In this document: positions 31,809 to 41,458 of the stretch, one piece after another
How positions within the stretch are numbered: position 1 is the first letter of the stretch
How the letters are laid out: every line of letters begins with the position of its first letter
Assembly (NCBI GenBank): GCA_023665605.1
Contig: JAMPDP010000001.1
Coordinates: 876,384 to 940,383, forward strand
Direction of reading: 5' to 3'
DNA from: Candidatus Amulumruptor caecigallinarius
Lineage (GTDB): Bacteria; Bacteroidota; Bacteroidia; Bacteroidales; Muribaculaceae
DNA: 64,000 nt
Made by a program: the position numbers and the translations under genes
The notes under the pieces: generated by a model
The model's database searches: none
What the model was told of the DNA's origin: nothing
Seen by the model: only the letters and a program-made list of their open reading frames with translations

Positions 31809-33419
31809 ATGGACGCTCACGCTCTGCCCCAGGGTCCGTTCGACATCCCTGACGTGCCTGACTTCATCCCCCGGCGGCTGAAGCCCTGGCTATTCATACT
31901 GTTCGTAATCATCGTGCAGTTTTCCGGCGGCATCTATCTTGCCGCCGCCTCCGACATGGTGGGCACCACCGCGCTGATGCAGGAGGACATTCTCATGGCG
32001 GGCTACGCCTCGCTGGTGGGCATGGCCCTGAACTTCGCGGTGATGTTTCGCCTCAAGTTCCGCTTCTCCAACCGCGTGGGGCTGCTCATCTGCGGCACGG
32101 CCCTGATAGCCGCCAATGTGGTGTGTGCCCACACCTCGTCGGTGCCCGTGCTCGTGACGGTGTGCTTTCTGGCGGGCTGGTTCAGGATGTGGGCCACGTT
32201 CATCTGCAACTCCACCATCCAGCTGTGGCTCACCCCGGTGAGGGATATGTCTGTGTTCTTCTGCTACGTCTACCTACTGGTGGACGGCTCCATACAGCTC
32301 TCGGGCCTCGCCACCATCTATGTAGCTTACTTCTCGCAGTGGGAGTATATGCATGCGGTGATGACCGGCCTGCTGGCACTGATGCTGCTGCTCACGGCGC
32401 TGTTGGTGCGCCCGGTCAAGGGGCCGCTGCAGATTCCGCTGCTCGGCATCGACTGGCTCGGCTCGCTGCTGTGGGGGGTGTTCATGCTCTGCTTCACATT
32501 CATCTGCGTCTACGGCAGCTACTTCGACTGGTGGGATGCTGCGGAGATGCGCGTGGCTTTGCTCATAGGGCTCCTCGCCCTGGCGCTGAACCTGTGGAGG
32601 GCCACTTTCCTGCACCATCCGTATGTGTCGTTCACCGCGCTGACCAACCGCAACGTGGTGCGTGCCACGCTGGTCTATCTGGTGTTCTTCACCCTGATGG
32701 CCACCGAACATGTGTTTGAGCACACGTATGCCATCAACATCCTCGGCTTTGACGAGACCAACCTTGCTGACCTCAACTGGTATGTGATGGCGGGCATAGT
32801 GGCCGGCGTGGCCTTCACCTACTTCACCTTCGCCCTGCGCCACTGGCGCTACAAGACCATGACGGCTGTGGGGTTCGGCTTCGCCACGCTCTACCTGGCC
32901 TACTTCTACTTCTTCCTGGACTACGGCGTGGAGAAGGAGGCCCTGTTCATCCCGCTTTTCTGTCGCGGGTTTGCCTCGGTGGTAATCTCTATCGTCTACC
33001 TCACCTCCATCCTGCAGGGGGGCATGCACTTCTTCGTGTTCCCTCAGGCACTTACTGTCAACGGCTTCACCGGGGCCGTGATGGGGGCCACGCTCGGGCC
33101 GGCCATCGTCGGCGAGCTGTTCCGTCACATCATGGCACGCAACGCCTCGCTGCTCTCTGCCGGCTTCACCGACGTGAGTGTGGCTGACGTCCCCCGCCGC
33201 CTCGGTGAGCTCTACGGAGCCGTGCAGCTTCAAGCCATGGCAGTGAGCATGAAGGAAATCTACGGATTGCTGCTCATCGTGGCCCTTGCCGTGATGGTGG
33301 TGATAGCCGTGAGCTACAGCAACGTGCGCCCCTGGGCCATCTTCCCCAAGTGGCGCACCATCCGCCGCCGACTCCGCCACCTCGTCCGTACCGAAGCCGA
33401 AGTCCGCGCCAAGGCATGA
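31809..33419 (+). CDS. MFS-type (EmrB/DHA2-like) drug efflux transporter
   Basis: 536 residues with about 14 hydrophobic segments, the DHA2 topology. The N-terminus is cytosolic (FIPRRLKPW), and a basic C-terminal tail follows the last helix. Classical DHA2 motifs are weakly preserved, as in Bacteroidetes homologues. Together with the two preceding genes it forms a tripartite EmrAB-TolC-like pump across both membranes. The substrate is unknown; no regulator gene is adjacent, but the leader is elaborate. Confidence 0.88.
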   Translation: MDAHALPQGPFDIPDVPDFIPRRLKPWLFILFVIIVQFSGGIYLAAASDMVGTTALMQEDILMAGYASLVGMALNFAVMFRLKFRFSNRVGLLICGTALIAANVVCAHTSSVPVLVTVCFLAGWFRMWATFICNSTIQLWLTPVRDMSVFFCYVYLLVDGSIQLSGLATIYVAYFSQWEYMHAVMTGLLALMLLLTALLVRPVKGPLQIPLLGIDWLGSLLWGVFMLCFTFICVYGSYFDWWDAAEMRVALLIGLLALALNLWRATFLHHPYVSFTALTNRNVVRATLVYLVFFTLMATEHVFEHTYAINILGFDETNLADLNWYVMAGIVAGVAFTYFTFALRHWRYKTMTAVGFGFATLYLAYFYFFLDYGVEKEALFIPLFCRGFASVVISIVYLTSILQGGMHFFVFPQALTVNGFTGAVMGATLGPAIVGELFRHIMARNASLLSAGFTDVSVADVPRRLGELYGAVQLQAMAVSMKEIYGLLLIVALAVMVVIAVSYSNVRPWAIFPKWRTIRRRLRHLVRTEAEVRAKA

Positions 33420-33465
33420 CGTGACCGGGCCGGACAATACCTGCTTCGGATTCTTTATATAGATT

Positions 33466-33509
33466 GAGCCCCGGGGCAGCTGCTTTATGGGCAGCTGCTC
33501 CGGGGCTCT
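33466..33509. terminator. strong hairpin between convergent genes
   Basis: GAGCCCCGG-GGCAGCTGC-tttatg-GGCAGCTGC-TCCGGGGCTC, about 18 paired bases, between the MFS gene and a convergent peptidase gene. No long T run follows, so it may act bidirectionally or with Rho. Confidence 0.6.
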
Positions 33510-33582
33510 CTCAATCGCCTTACTTGCTTAACCAATCACCTCACGCTGAGGAGAGCAACATGGGAGGGGCGATTCATGGTGG

Positions 33583-36051
33583 TCACTTGACATGGCGCTT
33601 GGCGGTGGTGACGGAGCCGTCGGCGTGGAGGGCGCGCACTATGTAGAGGCCGGGGGCGGCGGTGGCGGGGCTGACGGCAACGCCGGCGGGGGTGTACCAC
33701 TGCTCGCTCACTACGGGCGAAGCATCGGCTGCCACACTCTCGGCGGCTCCGGAGCCGTCAGGACGGATGCGTCCGGTGACGGAGCCGAGCAGGAAATTGC
33801 TGTACCCATGCTCGAAGCGGTAGGTGTGGCCCGGCTCCAGGATGGGTAGTGACAGTGTGTAAGTCCAGTCGACACTCTGCCCCGGGAGCAGGAACAGACG
33901 GTCGGCACTATCCGATGAAAGGACAAACGTGTCTTCGCCGTCAGTGATGTCATAGATTTTGATGGCTGCGTAGCCGTCGCCAAAACTGTCGGAGTGACGG
34001 TAGGTGCCGTCAAAGTGGATTTCATCGCGGTCAAGGTTATCCGGGTCAGTGCCGTCACGGAAGCGCAGGTTTTCGAGCTCACCCACCTTGGCAAACATCG
34101 GGTCTGCATAATCATTGCCTGCAAAATGCGCGGGAATGTCATCCGAAATATCCTCATAGTCCCAGTTCTTCGCTATCACAAATGATAGGGTGCAATCCTG
34201 CTCGTCGAGGAGGGTTGACCAGTCCGAGGCATAGCCCGACATGCCGATGGAAAACCGCCCAGTAATCTCCCCGCCGCCGGGTATCACAAGGCGCCCCATT
34301 TCATTGCGCGGCAGCGACATGGACAGAACCTTGCCGCCGGTGTCTTTCATTCTCATAAACAGCTGGTCATAGCAGTCAGCCTCACCTTCGTTGCGTATGG
34401 TGACGGTGGCCTCCACCACTACGCCAAACCATACCTTACCATCGGCAGCGACAGGGTTGCTGAACTTCACGTCGGTGACTCGCAGCTTGGGGTCGGAGGC
34501 ATTGGCCACGTGCGCCATGCCGCCGGTGACGGTCAGGAAAGCATAGGGGGCGGTCTCCATCTTCACTTCACAGGGATACCAGTCACCCTCAGAGCCACGG
34601 CACACGGGCGAAACGCGATACTTGCCGTCGGGAAGCTCAGGCACATCCACTGAATACCACCACGGCCCCTGCGATGGATACATCCCGTCAAGCGAAGGCC
34701 CCTCAAGGTATATGTCATCGCCTGAGCCGTCCTCGCGGGTGAGCTTCAGGCCGGCCTGGCCCTTGAACTGCTCCCACTCCTCGGTGGGTTTGATGATGGA
34801 ACCCTTATTGACAGAAATCTTGCCGGGGAGGGCCATAGTGGCGGTTTCCACCGAGAAACCCTCATCATATTGCAGCATAGGCCGCTGCAAGTCTTCGCCA
34901 TGGGGCGGCTCCACGCCGACTATCACCGATTGGGTGAAGACGAAGCGGAGATTGCCGTAACCGGTGTTCCAGGGGCTTGGGTCAATGAGACTCGGCGAGA
35001 ACCAGCCGTTGCCGCCGCCGGCCCAGCCGAAATCGAAGTGAAACAGGTCCTCGGCGGCATCGTATCCGTCACACACCCAAGCGTGCCCCTGGCCAAACTC
35101 GTTGGCCCCGTAGTAAAGCACAGGCCGGCCGGCTGCCAGCTCGCCATATATCAGGGCATCCCACTCACGCACGGGCACATACTCGTGGTCAAACAGCAAT
35201 AAGCCCCGTGAGTAGCCCAGATGCTTGGGCAAGCCCTCGTAAGCCTTCTGCTCGGTAGAGCCGGAGGCCCCTATGAGATAGCTCATTCTCACCGCCATGC
35301 CGCATCCGAGCATCAGTTCGGCCACGGCATCGGCTTGCTCGTCAGTGTACTGTCCTTCGATGTACTCGTCGAGCATCTTGGAGTAGTCAAAGCGGAGCTT
35401 GGTCATGTCCTGAACGTAGTGGCCATAGTGGCTCTCATAGTCCACCACGCCCTTTCCGGAGGCCGGGTAGCGGTGATACTTGCACACCTCAGCGATAGCC
35501 GTTGCCACGCAGCCGGTGACAGAGGGGATGCTGTCGGAGCCCATCCCCATTTCGGCCATCCCGGGGTCGTACACCTTGGGGCAGCGGCGGTTGTAAGGTT
35601 CATCCTGGCTCCACTTGGCGGTGAGCAGCGGGTCAACGGTGACGCGGGAGGCCGGGGCGACGGTGCGCGAGGCATCGAGGCCTGCCTGCTCGGCATACTC
35701 TATCTGGCGGGCCACCTCATCAAGCCAGTATGCGAGGTTGGCAGGGAGCTCCTCGCCGGCGCTCAGGGGGCGGTCGAGCCGTCCGGCCACGGCACGGGTC
35801 AGGGAGCTGCCGCTCAGGGCCACTGCCCCGTCAGGGAGATTGTAGATGTAGAGGGCATCGCGGTCAGAGCCTTTAGCCTTCACGGTGCGTGCGGGGCGGG
35901 TAGCCATGCGCAGTGCGGTGATTGACTTCGAGGCCGACACCGATTGTGGGGCTTGGCCTGCCCGCTGCAGGGCTTCGGCCGGTGAGAGCCATTCGGCCTG
36001 CGCCGGCAGCGTCACCGCTGCCGCCAATGCAAGAGCATAGAGTTTCTTCAT
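33583..36051 (-). CDS. secreted C10-family cysteine peptidase (second copy)
   Basis: 822 residues from the ATG at 36051; an upstream in-frame extension would include the promoter. Signal peptide MKKLYALALAAAVTLPAQA. The propeptide-like region reaches to ~140, then the peptidase domain: C181 in SVTGCVATAIAEVCKYHRYP and H323 in GQGHAWVCDGYD, then FDFGWAGGGNGWFS. C-terminal beta-rich domains end in a secretion-tail-like segment (QWYTPAGVAVSPATAAPGLYIV). It is a paralogue of the 24.4-27.1 kb enzyme in layout, but the sequences have diverged clearly. Confidence 0.9.
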   Translation of the reverse strand: MKKLYALALAAAVTLPAQAEWLSPAEALQRAGQAPQSVSASKSITALRMATRPARTVKAKGSDRDALYIYNLPDGAVALSGSSLTRAVAGRLDRPLSAGEELPANLAYWLDEVARQIEYAEQAGLDASRTVAPASRVTVDPLLTAKWSQDEPYNRRCPKVYDPGMAEMGMGSDSIPSVTGCVATAIAEVCKYHRYPASGKGVVDYESHYGHYVQDMTKLRFDYSKMLDEYIEGQYTDEQADAVAELMLGCGMAVRMSYLIGASGSTEQKAYEGLPKHLGYSRGLLLFDHEYVPVREWDALIYGELAAGRPVLYYGANEFGQGHAWVCDGYDAAEDLFHFDFGWAGGGNGWFSPSLIDPSPWNTGYGNLRFVFTQSVIVGVEPPHGEDLQRPMLQYDEGFSVETATMALPGKISVNKGSIIKPTEEWEQFKGQAGLKLTREDGSGDDIYLEGPSLDGMYPSQGPWWYSVDVPELPDGKYRVSPVCRGSEGDWYPCEVKMETAPYAFLTVTGGMAHVANASDPKLRVTDVKFSNPVAADGKVWFGVVVEATVTIRNEGEADCYDQLFMRMKDTGGKVLSMSLPRNEMGRLVIPGGGEITGRFSIGMSGYASDWSTLLDEQDCTLSFVIAKNWDYEDISDDIPAHFAGNDYADPMFAKVGELENLRFRDGTDPDNLDRDEIHFDGTYRHSDSFGDGYAAIKIYDITDGEDTFVLSSDSADRLFLLPGQSVDWTYTLSLPILEPGHTYRFEHGYSNFLLGSVTGRIRPDGSGAAESVAADASPVVSEQWYTPAGVAVSPATAAPGLYIVRALHADGSVTTAKRHVK

Positions 36052-36118
36052 GGTGAGTTGAAACTGAATTTTGATTGGTAATAGATTGTAATGAAACACA
36101 AGAATTGTAGATGTGCCG

Positions 36119-36149
36119 CAAAAATACGCGCATACAATCTGATGTACCA
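36119..36149 (-). promoter_or_regulatory. promoter of second C10 peptidase gene
   Basis: On the minus strand, TTG (36147-36149), 21 nt, then TATTTTTG (36119-36126). The leader is about 60 nt. Confidence 0.7.
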
Positions 36150-36197
36150 AGTCTACATCCAGTTTACATGGCTCACGCCCCTCTGTTTCCCAACTCC

Positions 36198-36237
36198 TTA
36201 TACCGTCAATAGACCCTGCTTATACCGCCAATAGACC
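36198..36237. repeat. 18-bp direct repeat upstream of the C10 promoter
   Basis: TTATACCGTCAATAGACC and TTATACCGCCAATAGACC, one mismatch, with starts 22 bp apart (two helical turns). They lie about 50 bp upstream of the -33 box, a position fit for an activator-binding site. Confidence 0.55.
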
Positions 36238-36245
36238 TCGGCGCG

Positions 36246-38438
36246 TCACTCCGCGAGAATGCGGTCCAGCACTATGCCGGTGAGGAGGTCGTCGACCCCG
36301 GCGGCGCGCAGGTGGCGGAGGTCCTCCTGTATGGTTTTGGCGAAGAACGCCTTGCCGCCACCGGGGGCCTCGATGGCCCGGCGGTAGATGTCGATGGCTT
36401 CATGCCAATGGCCGGTGGCCATCTCCAGATGCCCCAGGTTGATGATGTCCACCGGCGTGGGGGAGTCAGCCATCACGCGGTCATGGTAACGTCGCGAAGT
36501 GTCGTAGTCACCGCTCAGAAATGCCGTCCATGCTATCGGGCGCAGGGCGCGGCGTGAGTCCGGGTCAAGGAACTCCACCTTGAAGAATAGCTTCAGAGCC
36601 TCGTCATAGCGACCGGCTTCGGCGAGAGCCCCGGCGTGCTGGAGCGTCAGGCTCAGGTCGTCAGGCTTGGCCTTGGCAAGCCGTTCATAGTAGCCCAGAG
36701 CCTTGCGGGGATTTCCAGCCAGTCGGTAACAGGCAGCCAGACGGCGCCATGTCCAGCGGTTGTTGGGGTCAAGCATCTCAGCCTTCTCATAGAGAGCCGT
36801 TGCGGCGGGGATGTCGCCGAGCTTCTGGCGCGCGTAGCCCATTTTCTGATAGAGCGTGGCGGGGTGCTCGCTCCCGGGCACCAGCATCATGTAAGCGCGG
36901 ATGGCATCATCCCAGTAGCCGCGGCTGAAGAAGAACTCCGCCACCACCTCCAGCGTGGAGGGTGCCGAGAGGGTGTCACGCAGCAGCGGCACATCCAAGG
37001 GATTGAATGCTCCGGCGAATATGTCGGTGAACTCCCCCTTGCGGCGGAACAGCTTGAAGAAGCGGTAGAGGTCACGCACATAGTTGTTGGCGATGAGCTC
37101 GCGGCGCCCTTCGTCGGGGGCAAGCTCGGCCTGACGCATCTTGGCCACATCCACATTCTGCTCGCGCAGCTGTCGCATCATGGCACGCCGCTGAGCCTCG
37201 GGGATGGAGCTGACGGCAAAGAGCATTGAGAAGCGGTCAGAAGAGCTGACGAACTCGCTGGCAGCCACCATCTCGGCCATGTCGCCGCTGCCGGAAGCCG
37301 TGGCGGCGAGCACCGCCGAGTGCTCGTCATGGAAAGGCATGAACCAGTTGGCAATCTCGCTGAAGAAGGGGAAGGTCTTCAGGTGACTGAACGTGGCCAT
37401 CATCACATCTGCCCCCTGTTCCTGCAGCTCCGAGAGCTTGCGGAGCTTCTCGTCGAGGCCGGTACGCTTCATCATCTCCTCCCACTCGGGGTTGGCATCC
37501 GTCAGTGCATCGGGGGGAAGTGAGCCGTCATGGTTGAGCTTCTTGTAGATGTCGGGGCGGAGCTTGAGCATGGAGGGGATCACCTCCTCGTTGAGGGTGC
37601 GGGTAATCTTCTCCGTGTCACGGGTGCGCAGCAGCAGCAGCGACACCATGCGTGCATCGGAGTTCCAGCGGGGCATCTCGGCCATGGCGGCCAGCTTGGC
37701 GCTCAAGGGGGAGCTGAACCGGGTGTCGCGGGCACTCCACAGGCTTATCACCAGAGCCACCAAGGCGCGCATGGCGGTCTCGGAGATCGGTTTGTCGGCG
37801 TGAGCCATGTAGAGGTCGGCCAAAAGCTCTACGCGCCGCTCGTCGGGATACTGCAACTGTCCTAACAGCAGGGCCGAGATGAGCAGCTGGCGTACGTGGC
37901 GCGGCGTGGTGTCAGCTTCGAGGTATGTGCCGAGAGTGTCGTAGTCGGCGCGGCTCAGCGGGAACGCTATCCACACTGCGCGAAACAGCCGCTGCTCCAG
38001 CCGCTCGCGTTCTGCCACATCAGCCCCTGAGGGATGGCCGCCGAAGCTCTGCATGGAAAGCCGCGCAGTCACCCTCTGCAGCTGCTCCAGAATGGGTCGT
38101 ATCCCCTCCTCGGGGTGCAGGGAGGCATAGCGGAGAGTGTCGAAGTAAAGCGACGAGGTGTCACGGGCCTGGGCCACGCGGGCCATGCGGTCCGAGAGGG
38201 CGCGGATGTCACGTACAATGGTGGCATACACCCCCTCGCGCCCCGGATCCTCGCGGCCGTCGAGAGCGTAGTCGCTCATATATTTATATGCGTCGCGCAG
38301 CCTGTTGATCTCATCCGTCACAGCCCATGGCGCGGAGGTCATGGAGGCCGTGGTCAGCAGCAGGTTGAGGGCCTCGGTGATACGGCGTGAAGCCACGGCG
38401 CGGTCTATGCGTCGCTGTATATCCTTGATTTCGTTCAT
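36246..38438 (-). CDS. large TPR-containing cytoplasmic protein
   Basis: 730 residues from the ATG at 38438; two upstream in-frame ATGs (38444 and 38486) are possible. No signal peptide. The N-terminal two thirds are helical with no family I can name. TPR units are clear at the C-terminal end (ATLYQKMGYARQKLGDIPAATALYEKAEMLDPNN, ALGYYERLAKAKPDDLSL, AIDIYRRAIEAPGGGKAF). Similar large TPR proteins occur in Bacteroidales without known roles. It is flanked by the C10 gene and the outer-membrane barrel gene, all on the minus strand. Confidence 0.8.
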   Translation of the reverse strand: MNEIKDIQRRIDRAVASRRITEALNLLLTTASMTSAPWAVTDEINRLRDAYKYMSDYALDGREDPGREGVYATIVRDIRALSDRMARVAQARDTSSLYFDTLRYASLHPEEGIRPILEQLQRVTARLSMQSFGGHPSGADVAERERLEQRLFRAVWIAFPLSRADYDTLGTYLEADTTPRHVRQLLISALLLGQLQYPDERRVELLADLYMAHADKPISETAMRALVALVISLWSARDTRFSSPLSAKLAAMAEMPRWNSDARMVSLLLLRTRDTEKITRTLNEEVIPSMLKLRPDIYKKLNHDGSLPPDALTDANPEWEEMMKRTGLDEKLRKLSELQEQGADVMMATFSHLKTFPFFSEIANWFMPFHDEHSAVLAATASGSGDMAEMVAASEFVSSSDRFSMLFAVSSIPEAQRRAMMRQLREQNVDVAKMRQAELAPDEGRRELIANNYVRDLYRFFKLFRRKGEFTDIFAGAFNPLDVPLLRDTLSAPSTLEVVAEFFFSRGYWDDAIRAYMMLVPGSEHPATLYQKMGYARQKLGDIPAATALYEKAEMLDPNNRWTWRRLAACYRLAGNPRKALGYYERLAKAKPDDLSLTLQHAGALAEAGRYDEALKLFFKVEFLDPDSRRALRPIAWTAFLSGDYDTSRRYHDRVMADSPTPVDIINLGHLEMATGHWHEAIDIYRRAIEAPGGGKAFFAKTIQEDLRHLRAAGVDDLLTGIVLDRILAE

Positions 38439-38504
38439 TTGCATATCTCTATAACAACCTACAAGCAATTTTTGTGCCAAAACCAAGGATTATCCCTCAC
38501 AGCC

Positions 38505-41300
38505 TCAGCGGCGGGGAGGCATGCCGCCGGGAGGGGGACCCATCGGGCCGCCATGCCCCGGGCCGCGGCCGAAGGGGGAGTAACCCTCGGTCTTGGGTTC
38601 GTTGCCCTTGCCGAAGGTGTTGAAAGTGAAGGCCACGGTAGCCATCACGTAGCGTGTCAGGGTGTTGTAGCGGGAGTCGTCGATGTAGTTGGCCGTGACG
38701 TTGCGGCTCACGCTGCTCTTCTGGCCGAGGATGTCGTAAGCCTTGACACCCACGGTGAGCGACTTGTCGCGCAGGAACTGATAGGAGATTGATGCATTCC
38801 ACATCCATGTGTTCTCATCATAGCCGCTGGCATAGCCCGATGTGCCGCGGTATTGCAGCTCGCTGTCGAGAACCAGGCCGATGGGGGTGTACCACGAGGC
38901 GTTCAGGTCTGCCCCGTAGCTGTGCACGGTCATGTCGGCCACGTTGGCCAGCGAGTTGGTGGTGACTTGCAGCGAGTAGACCGGGCGCAGCTCCACGTCG
39001 ATGTTGGCGGGGCGGAAAGCGATGGAGGGGCGCAGGTTGAGCGAGAAGTTGCCGGAGTTGTTGCGCACACCGTTGCTGAAACCCACTGAGTGACGGTAGG
39101 CCCCCATCACGTGTGAGGTGAAGAGCCACTTCTTGGAGCTCCCCAGGGGTTGTGAGAACATATTCATCAACCGGGCCTGCCATACGCCGTTGACATTCTC
39201 GTAGGTGGTGGTGCGCGCACCGGTAGTGGTGTCAAAGAGTGTGCGTGACACCACGCTGTTCTGCTCCACGGTGGCCATCGCCATGGTCATGATGGAGCGC
39301 TGGTGCTCGGCGTTGTAGTCCTGGAAGCGCACACGCAGGTCGTGGCGGAAACCGGGGTCGAGCTGCGGGTTACCGATGATGATGTTCATGGGGTCTGACT
39401 CGTCGGCCACGGGTTGCAGCTGTGTCATGGTGGGCTGGGTGGAGCGCGAGAAGTAGTTCACGTTGAGTGTGCGGCTCTTGCTCCACTTGTGGCGGTAACG
39501 CAGATAGGGGGCGAAGTTGAAGGTGTGGCGCGTGGGGATGCTGCGCGCGGCATCTATGAGGTTGCGGCTCTCGGAGCTCTGGGGCACGGCACTGATGCCG
39601 GCATCGAGGGTGTAGAGTTTGGTGACGCGACGGTAGCCCAGGCGGATGTCCTGGTTGAAATACTCGTTGCGGAAGCGGTTGCTCAGACGCTCCGAGAAGG
39701 TGTATTCGCCGGTGGCGGGGTCAAGCAGGTCGGTGAAGCGGTCGGCATTGTTCCAGCGGTAGTTGAGGCTGTAAGCCACAGTGAGGAAGTTGCCGTTTTT
39801 GGCAGCCCCGAGGGGTTCGGTCCAGGTGAGGCGTCCGTTCACGGCGTTGTTCCATGTGTGGTTGTCGTCGAGCTGGTCAGTGAGCTCGTCGTCGCCGGAA
39901 GCGTCATAGATGTTGCTCAGCGAGTAGGAGTCGCCATCCTGGCGGGTGTCGGAATGGCTGGCCTGCGCGTGTACGGATAATGAGCGCCCGGGGCGGCGGC
40001 GGAAGCTGTGGCTGTATATCAGTCGCAGCGAGGCCTCCAGTGAGTGCCCCTTGGAGCTGTCGTCGTTGAAGGTGCGTGAAAGCAATCCGTCGGAGCCAAA
40101 CATCAGCGTGGAGTCCATCGACAGGGTGGTGATGTTGTTGTAGGATATGCGGGGGCGCACTTCCATGGTGTTGAACGAGTCAGGCTTCCAGAGCACGCGG
40201 AAGTCGGCGCGCAGGTTGTGGGCCTTGTTGCGCGAGTGGCTCCCCATCAGTGCCGAGGAGTTCTCGCCGGCAAGCAGGTAGGTCCGGTTGGTGCTTGAGG
40301 TAATCTCCCGGTCGGAGTGGCTGTAAAACACGTTGCCTCCCACACGTATACGCTCGTCGGAGCTGCCAAGGTTGAAGTTCAGACCCAGACTCTGAGTCAC
40401 GTTGATGCCGTTGTCCGCGCCGAAGCCCCGGAAGCGGCCGCCGTTGCCGTCATTGAAGCCGGCATCGTTCACGTTGTTGGCGTTGCCGAGCAGGGTTATC
40501 TGGTTGCCGTTCATCAGGCGGTTGAGGGTGAAGTTCCCCTTGTAGCGGCCATCGGAGCCGTAGCCGGCCTCGGCATTGCCGAGCCATCCGTTGTTCTTCC
40601 CCTTTTTCACGGTGAGATTGATGACGGTCTCATCCTCGCCGTCATCCACGCCGGTGAGGCGCGCCAGGTCGCTCTTGCGGTTGAGTATCTGGAGCTTGTC
40701 CACAATGTCCACGGGGAGGTTCTTGGAGGCCACCGTGGGGTCGTCGCCGAAAAACTCTTTGCCGTCAAGCAGGATTTTTGACACTTGGGTGCCGTTGGCG
40801 GTGATGGTGCCGTCTGACGAAACCTCCACGCCCGGGAGTCGCTTTATCAGGTCCTCTACCACAGCATTGGGGCGTGTCTGATAGGAGTCGGCATTATACT
40901 CCACGGTGTCTTCCTTCACCTTCACCTGGGTCTTGACAGCCACCACGCTCACCTCGCTGAGCACGTGTGAGCGCTCGGCGAGCTTGATGACAGGCACAGT
41001 GACGGCGGTTGCAGCGGAGTCCACGGCGATGTCGCGCCACGAAGGGGCATAGCCGGTGTATTCGCTCTCGATGATGTAGCGACCGGGCTTCACGGCCTGC
41101 AGGGTGTAGAGGCCGTCAAAGTCGGTGACGACGCCACGGATGAATGTGCTGTCGGGCTTGAGGAGCCTCACCGAGGCGTTGATGAGCGGTTCGCCGGCAG
41201 CATCGGTGACGCTCCCCCTGACGGTGGCGGCACTGAGAGCGGCAACGCCTCCGAGCGTAGCTATTACCGCAAGGGCAATCCGCTGCATGAGCATTTTCAT
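38505..41300 (-). CDS. TonB-receptor-like outer-membrane beta-barrel protein with CarboxypepD_reg domain
   Basis: 931 residues. Signal peptide to about residue 25. A carboxypeptidase-regulatory-like domain (~26-105: TVRGSVTDAAGEPLINASVRLL...GLYTLQAVKPGRYIIESEYTGY) leads to a plug domain (VVEDLIKRLPGVEVSSDGTITANGTQVSKILLDGKEFFGDDP). A long beta-barrel follows, and the tail is a Gly/Pro/Arg-rich stretch (GPGHGGPMGPPPGG). This is the OMP_b-brl_3 type, common in Bacteroidetes and lacking a SusD partner. The ligand is unknown. Confidence 0.88.
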   Translation of the reverse strand: MKMLMQRIALAVIATLGGVAALSAATVRGSVTDAAGEPLINASVRLLKPDSTFIRGVVTDFDGLYTLQAVKPGRYIIESEYTGYAPSWRDIAVDSAATAVTVPVIKLAERSHVLSEVSVVAVKTQVKVKEDTVEYNADSYQTRPNAVVEDLIKRLPGVEVSSDGTITANGTQVSKILLDGKEFFGDDPTVASKNLPVDIVDKLQILNRKSDLARLTGVDDGEDETVINLTVKKGKNNGWLGNAEAGYGSDGRYKGNFTLNRLMNGNQITLLGNANNVNDAGFNDGNGGRFRGFGADNGINVTQSLGLNFNLGSSDERIRVGGNVFYSHSDREITSSTNRTYLLAGENSSALMGSHSRNKAHNLRADFRVLWKPDSFNTMEVRPRISYNNITTLSMDSTLMFGSDGLLSRTFNDDSSKGHSLEASLRLIYSHSFRRRPGRSLSVHAQASHSDTRQDGDSYSLSNIYDASGDDELTDQLDDNHTWNNAVNGRLTWTEPLGAAKNGNFLTVAYSLNYRWNNADRFTDLLDPATGEYTFSERLSNRFRNEYFNQDIRLGYRRVTKLYTLDAGISAVPQSSESRNLIDAARSIPTRHTFNFAPYLRYRHKWSKSRTLNVNYFSRSTQPTMTQLQPVADESDPMNIIIGNPQLDPGFRHDLRVRFQDYNAEHQRSIMTMAMATVEQNSVVSRTLFDTTTGARTTTYENVNGVWQARLMNMFSQPLGSSKKWLFTSHVMGAYRHSVGFSNGVRNNSGNFSLNLRPSIAFRPANIDVELRPVYSLQVTTNSLANVADMTVHSYGADLNASWYTPIGLVLDSELQYRGTSGYASGYDENTWMWNASISYQFLRDKSLTVGVKAYDILGQKSSVSRNVTANYIDDSRYNTLTRYVMATVAFTFNTFGKGNEPKTEGYSPFGRGPGHGGPMGPPPGGMPPRR

Positions 41301-41374
41301 ATTTTATATATGTGTGCGCGTGACTTGTGATGTGGATGAATGTCAGCCGTCCCCCTCCACAGGGCACGGCCACG

Positions 41375-41382
41375 CAAATATA
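41375..41382 (-). promoter_or_regulatory. -7 element of the outer-membrane barrel gene
   Basis: On the minus strand, TATATTTG, 74 nt before the ATG at 41300. It is back to back with the promoter at 41430. Confidence 0.6.
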
Positions 41383-41429
41383 GACACCCCCGCCTCCCGA
41401 AGGTTTAATCTCCTTAACTAAATTATTGC

Positions 41430-41437
41430 TAACTTTG
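41430..41437 (+). promoter_or_regulatory. -7 element of the MBOAT gene
   Basis: TAACTTTG, 21 nt before the ATG at 41459. No well-spaced -33 box. Confidence 0.6.
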
Positions 41438-41458
41438 CGGGGTTGAAACGATTACCTT

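Noticed and set aside
32274..33437. Long open frame (387 codons) opposite the MFS gene
   Set aside because: It is a shadow of the transporter, with low-complexity His/Glu/Gly sequence and no domain.
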